A DNA stretch of 64,000 nt from Flavipsychrobacter sp. (GTDB taxonomy: Bacteria > Bacteroidota > Bacteroidia > Chitinophagales > Chitinophagaceae): NCBI GenBank assembly GCA_016787265.1, contig JAEUVF010000013.1:372001-436000 (forward strand). Direction: 5' to 3'. Under the pieces are notes generated by a model. The model had not been told where the DNA came from, made no database searches, and saw only the letters and a program-made list of their open reading frames with translations. The position numbers and the translations under genes are program-made. Shown here one piece after another: positions 7,420 to 16,506 of the stretch; the stretch's first letter is position 1; each line of letters begins with the position of its first letter.

Positions 7420-9396
7420 ATGAAAAAGCTATTATTGATACTCGCTTTATGCATTTCTGGGGAAGATTATCTGAATGCCCAGATAACAACAGCTAATCTA
7501 AAAGCCAGTTTTGGTGTGGATGGAGAGCTTCGCGCTCCTTTTCTGGGTCCAACCCAGTTGCCATCTACAATGAGCCACGACTGGTTTTCAAACATCACTG
7601 GAGCACAACGTTTTATGATTGATACTACCGGTGCCAACTATTATGTGCAACGGTGTAGTACAGATATGGCTTTCAGGCGTCTGCCATTTTTCCGAACCAT
7701 GAAGTATCCGGCAATGAGTATTCTGGATGGGCGCAGATTGATCGATGCCGTGTATATCCGGGATTACCATGGTTCTGATTCTACCGTATATGCCCAATCG
7801 AATAAAAATGGCGGTAGTCCGGGCCTCTGGACAGGTGCTATAGAGGGTAATATCCCGCAAAAAAATGATATCCTGGACATTATGGTTCATGTTCGAAGGG
7901 CAGGAAGTTCCAATTTACATACCATCTCAGATTCACTTTTTTTCATTGGGGGTATTGCAATTGATGCCACTTCTGGAAGCCGTTATTTTGATTTTGAGCT
8001 TTACCAGACAGATATATATTATGATCGGGCAACACAAAAATTCACTGGATATGGTCCAGATGCCGGTCATACCAGCTGGCAGTTTGATCCTTCCAGCGGT
8101 GCGGTGACGATTCCGGGGGATGTGATTTTTTCGGCTGAATTCGGCGGAAGTGGATTGCAAAACCTGGTTGCCAGGGTTTGGGTACATAAGGATGCATTAT
8201 TAATTAATAGTCCCAATTTTGATTGGGACGGAACATTTGACGGTGAATACAATGGCGCAACTTATGGCTATGCCGGAATAAAAACCAAAAATGGAAAGAA
8301 TTTTTACCTCGGATTGCAGAATACCCAGGCTACCTGGGGAGGACCCTTCAAGGTCATTCGCCGGGATGATAGTATGCAGGATAACTATGATGCCAATCAG
8401 TTTCTTGAATTCTCTGTGAATATGGGAACCCTTGGACTGGACCCGATCAACCTGCTGGGAGGTGGAAGCCAGTGTGATATGCCATTCCGTCGTATTCTTG
8501 TGAAAACCAGGTCATCTGCATCATTTACCGCTGAATTAAAAGACTTTGTAGGCCCCTTCGACTTTTTCAATTTTGAAGCCACGGATGCCTATGCGGATAT
8601 TCCCATGATTTGCGGGGATGAATCGATCAGCACACTAACGGTAATCAATCCGCTGCCTTCTTCTGTCTATACCTGGAGCACACCGGATGGAAATATCATA
8701 AGCGATACTTTTGGTTACAGTATAACTGTTGATACTCCAGGTACTTATATCGTTCGTCAGCAATTATTAAATGGATGTAATATTTATTCCCAGGATACCG
8801 TGCTGGTAATGGAAACGCCCAATTGTGGTGTTCTGCCATTAAATCGCATGCAGCTTAAAGGCCAGTCCATGGGAGATATCGCGCAACTTAACCTTGGATT
8901 ATCTGCCAATGAGCAGGTGGAGGAATTGATTTTGGAGCGTTCCGAAGATGGAAAATCATTTACGGGGATTAAATCAATGTCTGTCAGTAATATATTAGGA
9001 TATACCGAGTATAAAATAGATGATAATACTCGAGCAGTTGAGGCACACCAGGTATTTTACCGGGTCAGGATTCTTCGAAAGGATGGGACCATTCGTTTCT
9101 CCAACACGATCAAACTGGCTCTTTCAGAAAGAGAGCGTTCATTTCAACTGTTTCCGAACCCGGTTCGTACTTCTACTAGTTTGTCTATAGTAGTTTCTAA
9201 AAATCAGTTGGGTACAATTAAAATTTTTAATGCGGTTGGTGCGTTAATGATCCAGAAGCCTGTTCAACTGGTTGCAGGATCGAATACTATCATGCTGAAT
9301 GGTTTTGAAAACTGGAGTAATGGTATTTATCCGATCCAGGTAATCGCAGACGAACAGGTTATGACGCAGAAAATGATTCTGAGTCGTAAAAAATAA
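7420..9396 (+). CDS. Secreted T9SS type A sorting-domain protein
   Basis: 658 residues from the ATG at 7420, which begins a Sec signal (MKKLLLILALCIS...NAQ); a TTG further upstream would place non-signal residues in front. The body is beta-rich with no enzyme motif that I recognise. A PKD/Ig-like segment lies near residues 400-470 (VYTWSTPDGNIISDTFGYSI). A fibronectin-like segment (VEELILERSEDGKSFTGI) precedes the C-terminal T9SS type A domain (FQLFPNPV ... NGIYPIQVIADEQV ... KMILS). The protein should cross the outer membrane by the type IX system. It heads a same-strand cluster of surface proteins. The specific function is unknown; adhesion or matrix roles are possible. Confidence 0.8.
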   Translation: MKKLLLILALCISGEDYLNAQITTANLKASFGVDGELRAPFLGPTQLPSTMSHDWFSNITGAQRFMIDTTGANYYVQRCSTDMAFRRLPFFRTMKYPAMSILDGRRLIDAVYIRDYHGSDSTVYAQSNKNGGSPGLWTGAIEGNIPQKNDILDIMVHVRRAGSSNLHTISDSLFFIGGIAIDATSGSRYFDFELYQTDIYYDRATQKFTGYGPDAGHTSWQFDPSSGAVTIPGDVIFSAEFGGSGLQNLVARVWVHKDALLINSPNFDWDGTFDGEYNGATYGYAGIKTKNGKNFYLGLQNTQATWGGPFKVIRRDDSMQDNYDANQFLEFSVNMGTLGLDPINLLGGGSQCDMPFRRILVKTRSSASFTAELKDFVGPFDFFNFEATDAYADIPMICGDESISTLTVINPLPSSVYTWSTPDGNIISDTFGYSITVDTPGTYIVRQQLLNGCNIYSQDTVLVMETPNCGVLPLNRMQLKGQSMGDIAQLNLGLSANEQVEELILERSEDGKSFTGIKSMSVSNILGYTEYKIDDNTRAVEAHQVFYRVRILRKDGTIRFSNTIKLALSERERSFQLFPNPVRTSTSLSIVVSKNQLGTIKIFNAVGALMIQKPVQLVAGSNTIMLNGFENWSNGIYPIQVIADEQVMTQKMILSRKK

Positions 9397-9417
9397 GGAC
9401 CCCAAGAAATCCAAACT

Positions 9418-9966
9418 ATGTTTTGCACCAACTCATTAAAACCATTGGTGGCTGCATGCGGACTACTGCTTTGTACCTCACAACTGGTCAATAGCCAGGA
9501 TCTTTCTACTGCCATAGTAAATACAGGTGGCGGCCATTTTAACAATGATAAAATTGTTGTTGAATGGAGTATTGGAGAGTTGGTACGAATTGATACCAGG
9601 CAGTCGGAAAACAAATCGCTTATCCTGACACAGGGATTACTACAGCCCGACCTGGGTCGTCAGCTGATTCTTGTTTCAGATCCGGCATTTGCACCAGGTG
9701 AAATCAAAATTCTCCCCAACCCTGTGCGTTCACTTCTTCAGGTTCAAATTTCCGGCAGACAGCCTGGTTATATGCGCTGTATGTTGTACGACGAAAAAGG
9801 AATCCGGCTTACTCAGGTCGGCTTTCAATACTACGGCTATGGACATACGCAATCCATTAATATGACCAGATTAGCTGCCGGTAATTACGTTTTGTATGTT
9901 GAATTAGAGCCAGTTACCGGATCGCAAATAAAAAAAGGTTCTTATAAAATAGTTAAGATCAACTAA
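9418..9966 (+). CDS. Small secreted protein with T9SS-like C-terminus
   Basis: 182 residues. The N-terminus is a signal peptide ending near LVNSQ. The middle (GGGHFNNDKIVVEWSIGE, LTQGLLQPD) is a motif seen in many short Bacteroidota cargo proteins placed directly before the sorting domain. The C-terminal 85 residues (IKILPNPVRSLLQVQIS ... LAAGNYVLYVE) form a type A sorting domain. It is therefore almost only a leader plus a sorting signal, with no separate functional domain visible. It lies 21 bp after the large cargo gene and 27 bp before the repeat fibre gene, so it is probably co-transcribed with both. Confidence 0.75.
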   Translation: MFCTNSLKPLVAACGLLLCTSQLVNSQDLSTAIVNTGGGHFNNDKIVVEWSIGELVRIDTRQSENKSLILTQGLLQPDLGRQLILVSDPAFAPGEIKILPNPVRSLLQVQISGRQPGYMRCMLYDEKGIRLTQVGFQYYGYGHTQSINMTRLAAGNYVLYVELEPVTGSQIKKGSYKIVKIN

Positions 9967-9993
9967 CCCCTTTAACCGCAAAAATCCAATTCC

Positions 9994-12900
9994 ATGATAA
10001 AACAAGTTTTGCCATTTATGGTAGGCCTGTTTTTGTGCAGTTCCCTGATGGCACAGGTGCCAAAACAGATCAATTACCAGGGTATCGCAAGAAACACCTA
10101 CGGTACCGCATTGTCTAACCAAACGATTAATCTTCGACTAACGATCCGCGATGCCAATGCAACCGGTGCTGTAGTTTACCAGGAAACACGTTCAGTTACA
10201 ACCAACCAGTTTGGTCTTTTTTCCACAGCTATTGGTGGGGAAGGAGCGAGCTCGGTTTCAGGTTCATTAAATGGAATCAACTGGTCAACCGGTACTGCCA
10301 AATTTCTGCAGGTTGAAATGGATCCAAAAGGCGGAAATCAGTTTGTAGCAATGGGAACAAGCCCACTTACAAGCGTGCCTTTTGCTTTCAGAGCAGAATC
10401 TGCCAATCCTGTTGGTACAGCGGGTGGCGACCTGAATGGAAGTTTTCCAAATCCAACAATCAAAGAGGGTGCAATAAACGGGGCAAAAATTGCAACCGGA
10501 AGCATTACCGCTGATAAAGTAGCAGATGGTGCGATTACCGCATCCAAGCTTGCACCTGGTGTAATACCTGCTTCCTTACCAGTGAGTGGAACTGCCGGCG
10601 GCGACCTGACAGGTACTTATCCCAATCCTTCCATTACCAATGGGGCGGTTACTACAGATAAAGTAGCGGATGGCGCGATTACCGCAGCTAAACTTGCTCC
10701 TGGTGTAATTCCAAGCTCGCTCCCAATGAGTGGAACAGCGGGTGGTGATCTTACAGGAACTTATCCGAACCCAACCATTGCAAACAATGCAGTGGGGGCT
10801 ACCAAAATAGCGGATGGTGCAGTAAGTACTGCAAAGATTGCAGATGGCGCGGTGGGTAATGCAAAACTGTCTACTAATGCGGTGGCTACCACTAACGTAC
10901 AGGATGGTGCGATTACCGCAGCCAAACTGGCTCCGGGTGTTATTCCAAGCTCGCTTCCGGTGAGTGGAACTGCAGGTGGTGATCTATCTGGAACCTATCC
11001 GAACCCAACGATTGCAAACAATGCAGTGGGGGCTACCAAAATTGCGGATGGTGCAGTAAGTGCTGCAAAGATTGCAGACGGTGCGGTGGGTAATACTAAA
11101 ATCGTAGACGGCTCAGTAAGCACTACAAAGATTTCCGATGCAGCTGTGAACTCCAATAAACTGGCAGACAATGCTGTCAGCTCTAATAAAATTGCTGCCA
11201 ATGCAGTGACTAATGCAAAACTGTCTACCAATGCGGTAGCAACCACCAACGTACAGGATGGTGCGATTACCGCGGCCAAACTGGCTCCGGGTGTAATTCC
11301 TTCCTCCTTACCGATGAGTGGAACTGCAGGTGGTGATCTTACAGGAACCTATCCGAACCCAACGATTGCAAACAATGCTGTGGGTGCAACTAAAATTGCG
11401 GATGGTGCAGTAAGTGCTGCAAAGATTGCAGACGGTGCGGTGGGTAATGCAAAACTGTCTACCAACGCGGTGGCAACCACGAACGTACAGGATGGTGCGA
11501 TTACTGCAGCTAAACTGGCTCCGGGTGTAATTCCTTCTTCCTTACCAGTGAGTGGAACAGCGGGTGGTGATCTTACAGGTACCTATCCAAACCCAACCAT
11601 TGCAAACAATGCAGTGGGGGCTACCAAAATTGCAGATGGTGCAGTAAGTGCTGCAAAGATTGCAGACGGTGCGGTGGGTAATACCAAAATCGCAGACGGC
11701 TCAGTAAGCACTACAAAGATTTCCGATGCAGCTGTGAACTCCAATAAACTGGCAGACAATGCAGTCAGCTCTAATAAAATTGCTGCCAATGCGGTGACCA
11801 ATGCAAAACTGTCTACCAATGCGGTAGCAACCACCAACGTACAGGATGGTGCGATTACCGCAGCCAAACTGGCTCCGGGTGTAATTCCTTCTTCCTTACC
11901 AGTGAGTGGAACAGCGGGTGGTGATCTTTCTGGAACCTATCCGAACCCAACCATTGCAAACAATGCAGTGGGTGCAACCAAAATTGCGGATGGTGCAGTA
12001 AGTGCTGCAAAGATTGCAGACGGCGCGGTTGGAAATACCAAAATTGCAGACGGCTCAGTAAGCACTGCAAAGATTTCCGATGCAGCTGTGAACTCCAACA
12101 AACTGGCAGACAATGCTGTCAGCTCCAATAAAATTGCTGCCAATGCAGTGACCAATGCAAAACTGTCTACCAACGCGGTGGCTACCACCAACGTACAGGA
12201 CGGTGCGATTACCGCAGCTAAACTGGCTCCGGGTGTAATTCCTTCTTCCTTACCAGTGAGTGGAACAGCGGGTGGTGATCTTACAGGTACCTATCCAAAC
12301 CCAACCATTGCAAACAATGCAGTGGGTGCTACCAAAATTGCGGATGGTGCAGTAAGTGCTGCAAAGATTGCAGACGGTGCGGTGGGTAATGCAAAACTGT
12401 CTACCAACGCAGTGGCTACCACCAACGTACAGGACGGTGCGATTACCGCAGCTAAACTGGCTCCGGGTGTAATTCCTTCTTCCTTACCAGTGAGTGGAAC
12501 TGCAGGTGGTGATCTTACAGGTACCTATCCGAATCCAACCATTGCAAACAATGCAGTGGGTGCTACCAAAATTGCGGATGGTGCAGTAAGTGCTGCAAAG
12601 ATTGCAGATGGCGCGGTTGGAAATACCAAAATTGCGGATGGTGCAGTAAGCACTGCAAAGATTTCCGATGCAGCTGTGAACTCAAACAAACTGGCAGACA
12701 ATGCTGTCAGCTCCAATAAAATTGCTGCCAATGCAGTGACCAATGCAAAACTGTCTACCAACGCGGTGGCTACCACCAACGTACAGGATGGTGCGATTAC
12801 CGCTGCCAAAATTGCTCCGGGTGTTATTCCTACCTCTTTACCTGCCAGTGGAGCAGCGGGAGGTGATCTTTCCGGGACCTATCCAAACCCTACTGTAGGG

Positions 12901-14235
12901 AGAATCAATGGAGTTGCTGTAGCTGCTACTGCTCCGGCAAACGGCCAGGTGCTTAAATATAACGGTACCCAGTGGGCACCCGCAGCAGATAATGCTGGTG
13001 GAGGTGGATTGACATTCCCATTCACTAACACCACCAATGTTGCAGGAGAAATGTTTAGTCTGACCAATTCTGGGAATGGAACCGCTATTGCCGGAAGCAA
13101 TAATTCAGCCGGTCCCGCAGCAATAGGTATTGCTGGTAAAATTACCAATGCATCGCCAGACTTTCTTGCCACCGGATTATTTGGTGAAGTTTCAAGTACA
13201 TCCACTTTTAATGGATATGCAATTTTTGGCAGGCATCGTGGAAATGGTACTGCCATCTATGGAGAGTCTGTAGGTGGTGTTGGTGTATATGGAAGCTCAA
13301 ACTCATCATACGGTGTAGATGCGAGAAGTGTAAATGAAGCCGGATTACATGCAACCAGTGAGAATAATAGTGCCGCAAGATTTTATCAGGATTACAGTAC
13401 AAACTCAGCTGAGGCGATTCAGGTATTTAATGGTTGGGGAAATGGTATAAGTATTCTTACTGGAACAGGAGACGGAATATTTGCATCAACGTTTAGTGAT
13501 CAGCATGCAGCAATTAATGTTTCCAGCGCAGCAAATGGCAATGCTATCAATGCATTTACTGAGTCAGATTTTGCACCTGCTCTTTCTGCCACTAATGGTG
13601 GCGTTTATGCAGCGATCTTAGGATATGCTCCGCAAGGAATTGGATTACTTGCCGAAACCAACGTAGATGGTTTTACCGGTGGTATCGGAGTAAAGTCTGT
13701 AATTGGTCTGGCTGGAGGAGCAAGCCATGCAATTTTTGAAACCAATGGAGCCAATGTAGCCCGAATTGATGAAAACGGTCGTGGTTTCTTTAATGGCGGT
13801 ACCACCAACTCCGGTGCCGACGTTGCTGAATTGTTCGCGGTAGTAGGTAATAAAAACTCCTACGAACCTGGTGATGTATTGGAAATTTCAACTACGGATG
13901 ACCGTAAGATGGTAAAATCAAGTGGCGCTTATTCTACCCTGGTAGCAGGTGTTTATGCTACTAAACCAGGCTTGTTACTGACAGAAGAAAATGCCACAGA
14001 AGGAGACCTTAGCATTGGCGTGCCAATGGGTGTAATAGGGGTATTACCAACTAAGGTATGTTTGGAAGGTGGTGCAATTAAAAGAGGCGACCTGATTGTT
14101 ACCTCCAGCATTCCTGGTGTTGCCATGAAAGCAGATCCTGATAAAGTAAAAGTGGGACAGGTACTGGGAAAAGCACTGCAGGATTTTTCCGGTAACGGAA
14201 TCGGTAAAATAAATGTATTAGTAAGCGTAAAATAA
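9994..14235 (+). CDS. Giant repeat fibre-like surface protein with phage-tail-type repeats
   Basis: 1413 residues. A signal peptide (ending LMAQ) is followed by a beta-sandwich domain common in Bacteroidota surface proteins (QINYQGIARNTYGTAL ... SVPFAFRAES, residues 24-135). Residues about 198-951 hold eight tandem units, each opening with SGTAGGDLTGTYPNPT, then ten-residue steps of the KIADGAVxxx type and an APGVIPSSLP closer; these resemble phage tail-fibre and trimeric spike repeats. Residues 985-1260 are Gly/Asn-rich (YGSSNSSYGVDA). The C-terminal 130 residues (DVAELFAV ... PGDVLEISTTDDRKM ... RGDLIVTSSIPG) resemble the capping domain of other secreted fibre proteins. No T9SS domain is visible. 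A trimeric fibre for adhesion is my inference. Confidence 0.75.
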   Translation: MIKQVLPFMVGLFLCSSLMAQVPKQINYQGIARNTYGTALSNQTINLRLTIRDANATGAVVYQETRSVTTNQFGLFSTAIGGEGASSVSGSLNGINWSTGTAKFLQVEMDPKGGNQFVAMGTSPLTSVPFAFRAESANPVGTAGGDLNGSFPNPTIKEGAINGAKIATGSITADKVADGAITASKLAPGVIPASLPVSGTAGGDLTGTYPNPSITNGAVTTDKVADGAITAAKLAPGVIPSSLPMSGTAGGDLTGTYPNPTIANNAVGATKIADGAVSTAKIADGAVGNAKLSTNAVATTNVQDGAITAAKLAPGVIPSSLPVSGTAGGDLSGTYPNPTIANNAVGATKIADGAVSAAKIADGAVGNTKIVDGSVSTTKISDAAVNSNKLADNAVSSNKIAANAVTNAKLSTNAVATTNVQDGAITAAKLAPGVIPSSLPMSGTAGGDLTGTYPNPTIANNAVGATKIADGAVSAAKIADGAVGNAKLSTNAVATTNVQDGAITAAKLAPGVIPSSLPVSGTAGGDLTGTYPNPTIANNAVGATKIADGAVSAAKIADGAVGNTKIADGSVSTTKISDAAVNSNKLADNAVSSNKIAANAVTNAKLSTNAVATTNVQDGAITAAKLAPGVIPSSLPVSGTAGGDLSGTYPNPTIANNAVGATKIADGAVSAAKIADGAVGNTKIADGSVSTAKISDAAVNSNKLADNAVSSNKIAANAVTNAKLSTNAVATTNVQDGAITAAKLAPGVIPSSLPVSGTAGGDLTGTYPNPTIANNAVGATKIADGAVSAAKIADGAVGNAKLSTNAVATTNVQDGAITAAKLAPGVIPSSLPVSGTAGGDLTGTYPNPTIANNAVGATKIADGAVSAAKIADGAVGNTKIADGAVSTAKISDAAVNSNKLADNAVSSNKIAANAVTNAKLSTNAVATTNVQDGAITAAKIAPGVIPTSLPASGAAGGDLSGTYPNPTVGRINGVAVAATAPANGQVLKYNGTQWAPAADNAGGGGLTFPFTNTTNVAGEMFSLTNSGNGTAIAGSNNSAGPAAIGIAGKITNASPDFLATGLFGEVSSTSTFNGYAIFGRHRGNGTAIYGESVGGVGVYGSSNSSYGVDARSVNEAGLHATSENNSAARFYQDYSTNSAEAIQVFNGWGNGISILTGTGDGIFASTFSDQHAAINVSSAANGNAINAFTESDFAPALSATNGGVYAAILGYAPQGIGLLAETNVDGFTGGIGVKSVIGLAGGASHAIFETNGANVARIDENGRGFFNGGTTNSGADVAELFAVVGNKNSYEPGDVLEISTTDDRKMVKSSGAYSTLVAGVYATKPGLLLTEENATEGDLSIGVPMGVIGVLPTKVCLEGGAIKRGDLIVTSSIPGVAMKADPDKVKVGQVLGKALQDFSGNGIGKINVLVSVK
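10585..12846 (+). repeat. Tandem coding repeat array, long (354 bp) and short (144/234 bp) units
   Basis: Eight in-frame units occupy 10585-10728 (144 bp), 10729-10962 (234), 10963-11316 (354), 11317-11550 (234), 11551-11904 (354), 11905-12258 (354), 12259-12492 (234) and 12493-12846 (354). Long units differ from 234-bp ones by an inserted 120-bp (40-residue) block. Nucleotide identity between units is very high, mostly synonymous changes, which indicates recent duplication and homogenisation. Internal steps of 30 bp encode ten-residue repeats. The array is inside an open frame and is not a CRISPR. Confidence 0.9.
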
Positions 14236-14241
14236 TATCAT

Positions 14242-14508
14242 ATGAAAAATATTCTGATGCTGAGCTTGACGATCTTCATTCTGGGCAATTGCTTAGATGG
14301 AAATGCACAACATAATCGACGCCTGAGCAGGGCTGAATTAAAGGCCAAACAGGCAAGGCTTCCCCATAAAAGACCTATGCCGACAAAGGCTGAAATGGAT
14401 GCTATGTTTGCGAAAAAAAGAATGGAGGGAAGGGAAGATAAGGTTAAACAGGACCGTATGAAAGCGGAACTTCAACAACGTGAAAGAGCAGTTGGAAATC
14501 GTGAATAA
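14242..14508 (+). CDS. Small basic secreted protein
   Basis: 88 residues. A signal peptide (MKNILMLSLTIFILGNC...NAQ) precedes a short, highly charged and probably helical mature chain rich in Lys, Arg, Glu and Met (AELKAKQARLPHKRPMPTK, KKRMEGREDKVKQDRMKAEL). No domain is recognised. It starts 6 bp after the stop of the repeat-fibre gene, so it is translated from the same message, and a bidirectional terminator follows 20 bp after its stop. It may be a periplasmic or surface helper of the fibre, but nothing in the sequence shows this. Confidence 0.65.
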   Translation: MKNILMLSLTIFILGNCLDGNAQHNRRLSRAELKAKQARLPHKRPMPTKAEMDAMFAKKRMEGREDKVKQDRMKAELQQRERAVGNRE

Positions 14509-14526
14509 AAGAATGTAAAACAAAAA

Positions 14527-14552
14527 AGCGTCTGAACTTCAGACGCTTTTTT
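14527..14552. terminator. Bidirectional intrinsic terminator
   Basis: GCGTCTG at 14528-14534 pairs with CAGACGC at 14540-14546, with A tracts on the left and T tracts on the right, so it can end transcription of the surface-protein cluster (+) and of icd (-). Confidence 0.85.
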
Positions 14553-14569
14553 ATTAAGGGACTTGTTAT

Positions 14570-15805
14570 TTAAGCTCCCAGTTTTTTACGGAGATTTTCA
14601 TCGATTGCATCCAGGAATTCCTGTGTGTAAAGGAAATGTTCGCCGTGTTTTACCTTGTTGCCATGAATACAAACGGCCAGGTCCTTGGTCATCTTACCGC
14701 TTTCAACTGTTTCAATACAAACAGCCTCCAGCTGGTTGGCAAAATCAATCAGTTCCTGGTTATTATCCAGCTTACCGCGGAACGCAAGTCCTCTGGTCCA
14801 TGCGAAAATCGAAGCGATTGGATTGGTAGAGGTTGGTTTACCAGCCTGGTGGTCGCGATAGTGACGGGTTACCGTTCCATGCGCAGCTTCAGATTCCAGG
14901 GTTTTGCCATCCGGTGTAATCAATACAGAGGTCATGAGTCCGAGTGATCCAAATCCCTGTGCAACCGTATCGCTTTGCACATCTCCATCGTAGTTCTTAC
15001 AAGCCCATACGAAATTGCCATTCCACTTCAATGCACTTGCCACCATATCATCAATCAAACGGTGTTCATATACAATACCAGCAGCATCAAAAGCTGTCTT
15101 GAATTCATTCTGGTAGATTTCTTCAAAGATATCTTTAAAACGTCCGTCGTATTTTTTCAGAATGGTATTCTTGGTGGAAAGATACAGCGGCCATTTTTTG
15201 CTTAGTGCCATATTGAAACAGCTGCGCGCAAATCCTTTGATGCTTTCATCCGTATTGTACATAGCCATGGCCACGCCATCCCCTTTGAAATTGAATACCT
15301 CAAAAGTCTGCGGTTCTCCGCCATCTTCAGGTGTAAAGGTCATGGTGAGCTTTCCTTTCCCTTTGATCACAGTATCGGTTGCACGATACTGGTCTCCGAA
15401 AGCATGTCTTCCTACAATAATCGGGGCTGTCCAGTTGGTAACCAGCCTGGGGATATTATTGATTACAATCGGCTCCCGAAAAACAGTGCCATCAAGAATA
15501 TTCCGGATGGTGCCATTCGGACTCTTCCACATTTGTTTCAGGTTAAATTCCTTCACCCTTGCCTCATCCGGCGTAATGGTTGCACATTTGATACCAACAC
15601 CATATTCCTTGATAGCATTTGCTGCATCAATTGTTACCTGGTCATTGGTTGCGTCACGGTGTTCTACTCCGAGGTCATAATATTTTATATCCAGTTCCAG
15701 GTAGGGCAGGATTAGTTTGTCTTTAATAAATTGCCAGATGATCCTGGTCATTTCATCGCCATCCAGTTCTACCACCGGATTGGCCACTTTAATTTTTTTA
15801 GTCAT
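14570..15805 (-). CDS. icd: NADP-dependent isocitrate dehydrogenase
   Basis: 411 residues, the length of the homodimeric eukaryote-like NADP-IDH group (EC 1.1.1.42). It converts isocitrate to 2-oxoglutarate and CO2 in the TCA cycle, making NADPH. Diagnostic segments include [17 protein letters not shown] at the start, the substrate loop [20 protein letters not shown], and the C-terminal [20 protein letters not shown] that contacts the cofactor. It is monocistronic: a bidirectional terminator lies beyond its stop and its own promoter upstream has well-matched -33 and -7 elements. Nothing about the protein looks unusual. Confidence 0.97.
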   Translation of the reverse strand: MTKKIKVANPVVELDGDEMTRIIWQFIKDKLILPYLELDIKYYDLGVEHRDATNDQVTIDAANAIKEYGVGIKCATITPDEARVKEFNLKQMWKSPNGTIRNILDGTVFREPIVINNIPRLVTNWTAPIIVGRHAFGDQYRATDTVIKGKGKLTMTFTPEDGGEPQTFEVFNFKGDGVAMAMYNTDESIKGFARSCFNMALSKKWPLYLSTKNTILKKYDGRFKDIFEEIYQNEFKTAFDAAGIVYEHRLIDDMVASALKWNGNFVWACKNYDGDVQSDTVAQGFGSLGLMTSVLITPDGKTLESEAAHGTVTRHYRDHQAGKPTSTNPIASIFAWTRGLAFRGKLDNNQELIDFANQLEAVCIETVESGKMTKDLAVCIHGNKVKHGEHFLYTQEFLDAIDENLRKKLGA

Positions 15806-15833
15806 GGTTGCCTGATTTATGTATGCAAGTTTG

Positions 15834-15864
15834 CAAACCTAATGCAAATGCGTAAAAATTCAAA
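15834..15864 (-). promoter_or_regulatory. icd promoter (Bacteroidota -33/-7)
   Basis: On the minus strand TTTG (15861-15864) is followed by a 19-bp spacer and TAGGTTTG (15834-15841), an exact match to the Bacteroidota -7 consensus TAnnTTTG. The icd ATG is 28 bp further on. Confidence 0.7.
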
Positions 15865-15893
15865 TGATAAAAATATCAAATGCCGGATTCCAG

Positions 15894-15901
15894 TAATTTT
15901 G
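15894..15901 (+). promoter_or_regulatory. -7 box abutting a start codon
   Basis: TAATTTTG matches TAnnTTTG and ends 1 bp before the ATG at 15903. If used, transcription would begin at or after that ATG, so the ATG at 15909 or 15918 could be the real start. Confidence 0.5.
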
Positions 15902-15902
15902 T

Positions 15903-16502
15903 ATGGATATGAAGCTGATGGGGACCAATGTATTTGCCTATATTAACCGATTTGTAGAATTGACCGATGCCGAAAGAAAAGTACTTCGTCAGCATATCCA
16001 GATTTTAACCTGTATGCCCAGGCAGGTACTTACCAATATCGGAGAACTGGAACAGCATACTTACTTTATTGAAAAAGGACTCGTACGAAAGTATTTCTAC
16101 CGTGGACAGGAGGAAATTACCGTTCAGCTTTCAAAGGAAGGTCAGATCATCAGTTCATCCGTATCCTTCCTTTCCGGTGTTCCTTCCGATTTTGTCATCG
16201 AAACAATGGAACCCTGTACCCTGGCTTTTATTACCAAATCCGGTATGGAGTCCTTGTATGAGTATAGTGTGAACTTTGAAAAAATGGGGCGACTGATTAT
16301 CCTTGAATGGATGTTGGTGAAAGAAAAAACAGATACTTTCCGAATGATTAGCAGTCCGAAAGAACGATTTGTCCAGTTTATTAAAGAAAATCCGCACCTG
16401 CTGGCCCGTGTACCACAAAAATACCTGGCTTCCCTGCTGGACATAAAACCGGAAACCTTCAGTCGGTTTAAGAAACAATATTTTGTAAAAGCAGCCGGGT
16501 AG
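15903..16502 (+). CDS. Crp/Fnr family regulator (first of tandem pair)
   Basis: 199 residues. Residues about 20-130 form a cyclic-nucleotide-binding-type beta roll (YFIEKGLVRKYFYRGQEEI, VQLSKEGQIISSSVSFLSG), and the C-terminus is a winged helix with RVPQKYLASLLDIKPETFSRF as recognition unit. The phosphate-binding cassette of true cAMP receptors (GE....RSAT) is not seen, so the ligand is unlikely to be cAMP. A TAATTTTG box ends 1 bp before this ATG; ATGs at 15909 and 15918 are alternative starts. Its paralogue follows 4 bp downstream. Short Crp-like proteins of this size are common in Bacteroidota and mostly unstudied. Confidence 0.85.
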   Translation: MDMKLMGTNVFAYINRFVELTDAERKVLRQHIQILTCMPRQVLTNIGELEQHTYFIEKGLVRKYFYRGQEEITVQLSKEGQIISSSVSFLSGVPSDFVIETMEPCTLAFITKSGMESLYEYSVNFEKMGRLIILEWMLVKEKTDTFRMISSPKERFVQFIKENPHLLARVPQKYLASLLDIKPETFSRFKKQYFVKAAG

Positions 16503-16506
16503 TCGT

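Noticed and set aside
10995..12809. Several 84-94-codon minus-strand ORFs of nearly identical sequence
   Set aside because: They are antisense shadows of the repeat units in the fibre gene and recur only because the units do.
10585..12846. Regularly spaced direct repeats suggestive of CRISPR
   Set aside because: The repeats are 144-354 bp units in one open frame encoding similar peptides, with no unique spacers and no cas genes.
9994..14235. Prophage remnant suggested by tail-fibre-like repeats
   Set aside because: No integrase, terminase, capsid or lysis genes are near; the N-terminal domain and neighbours are typical Bacteroidota surface proteins.
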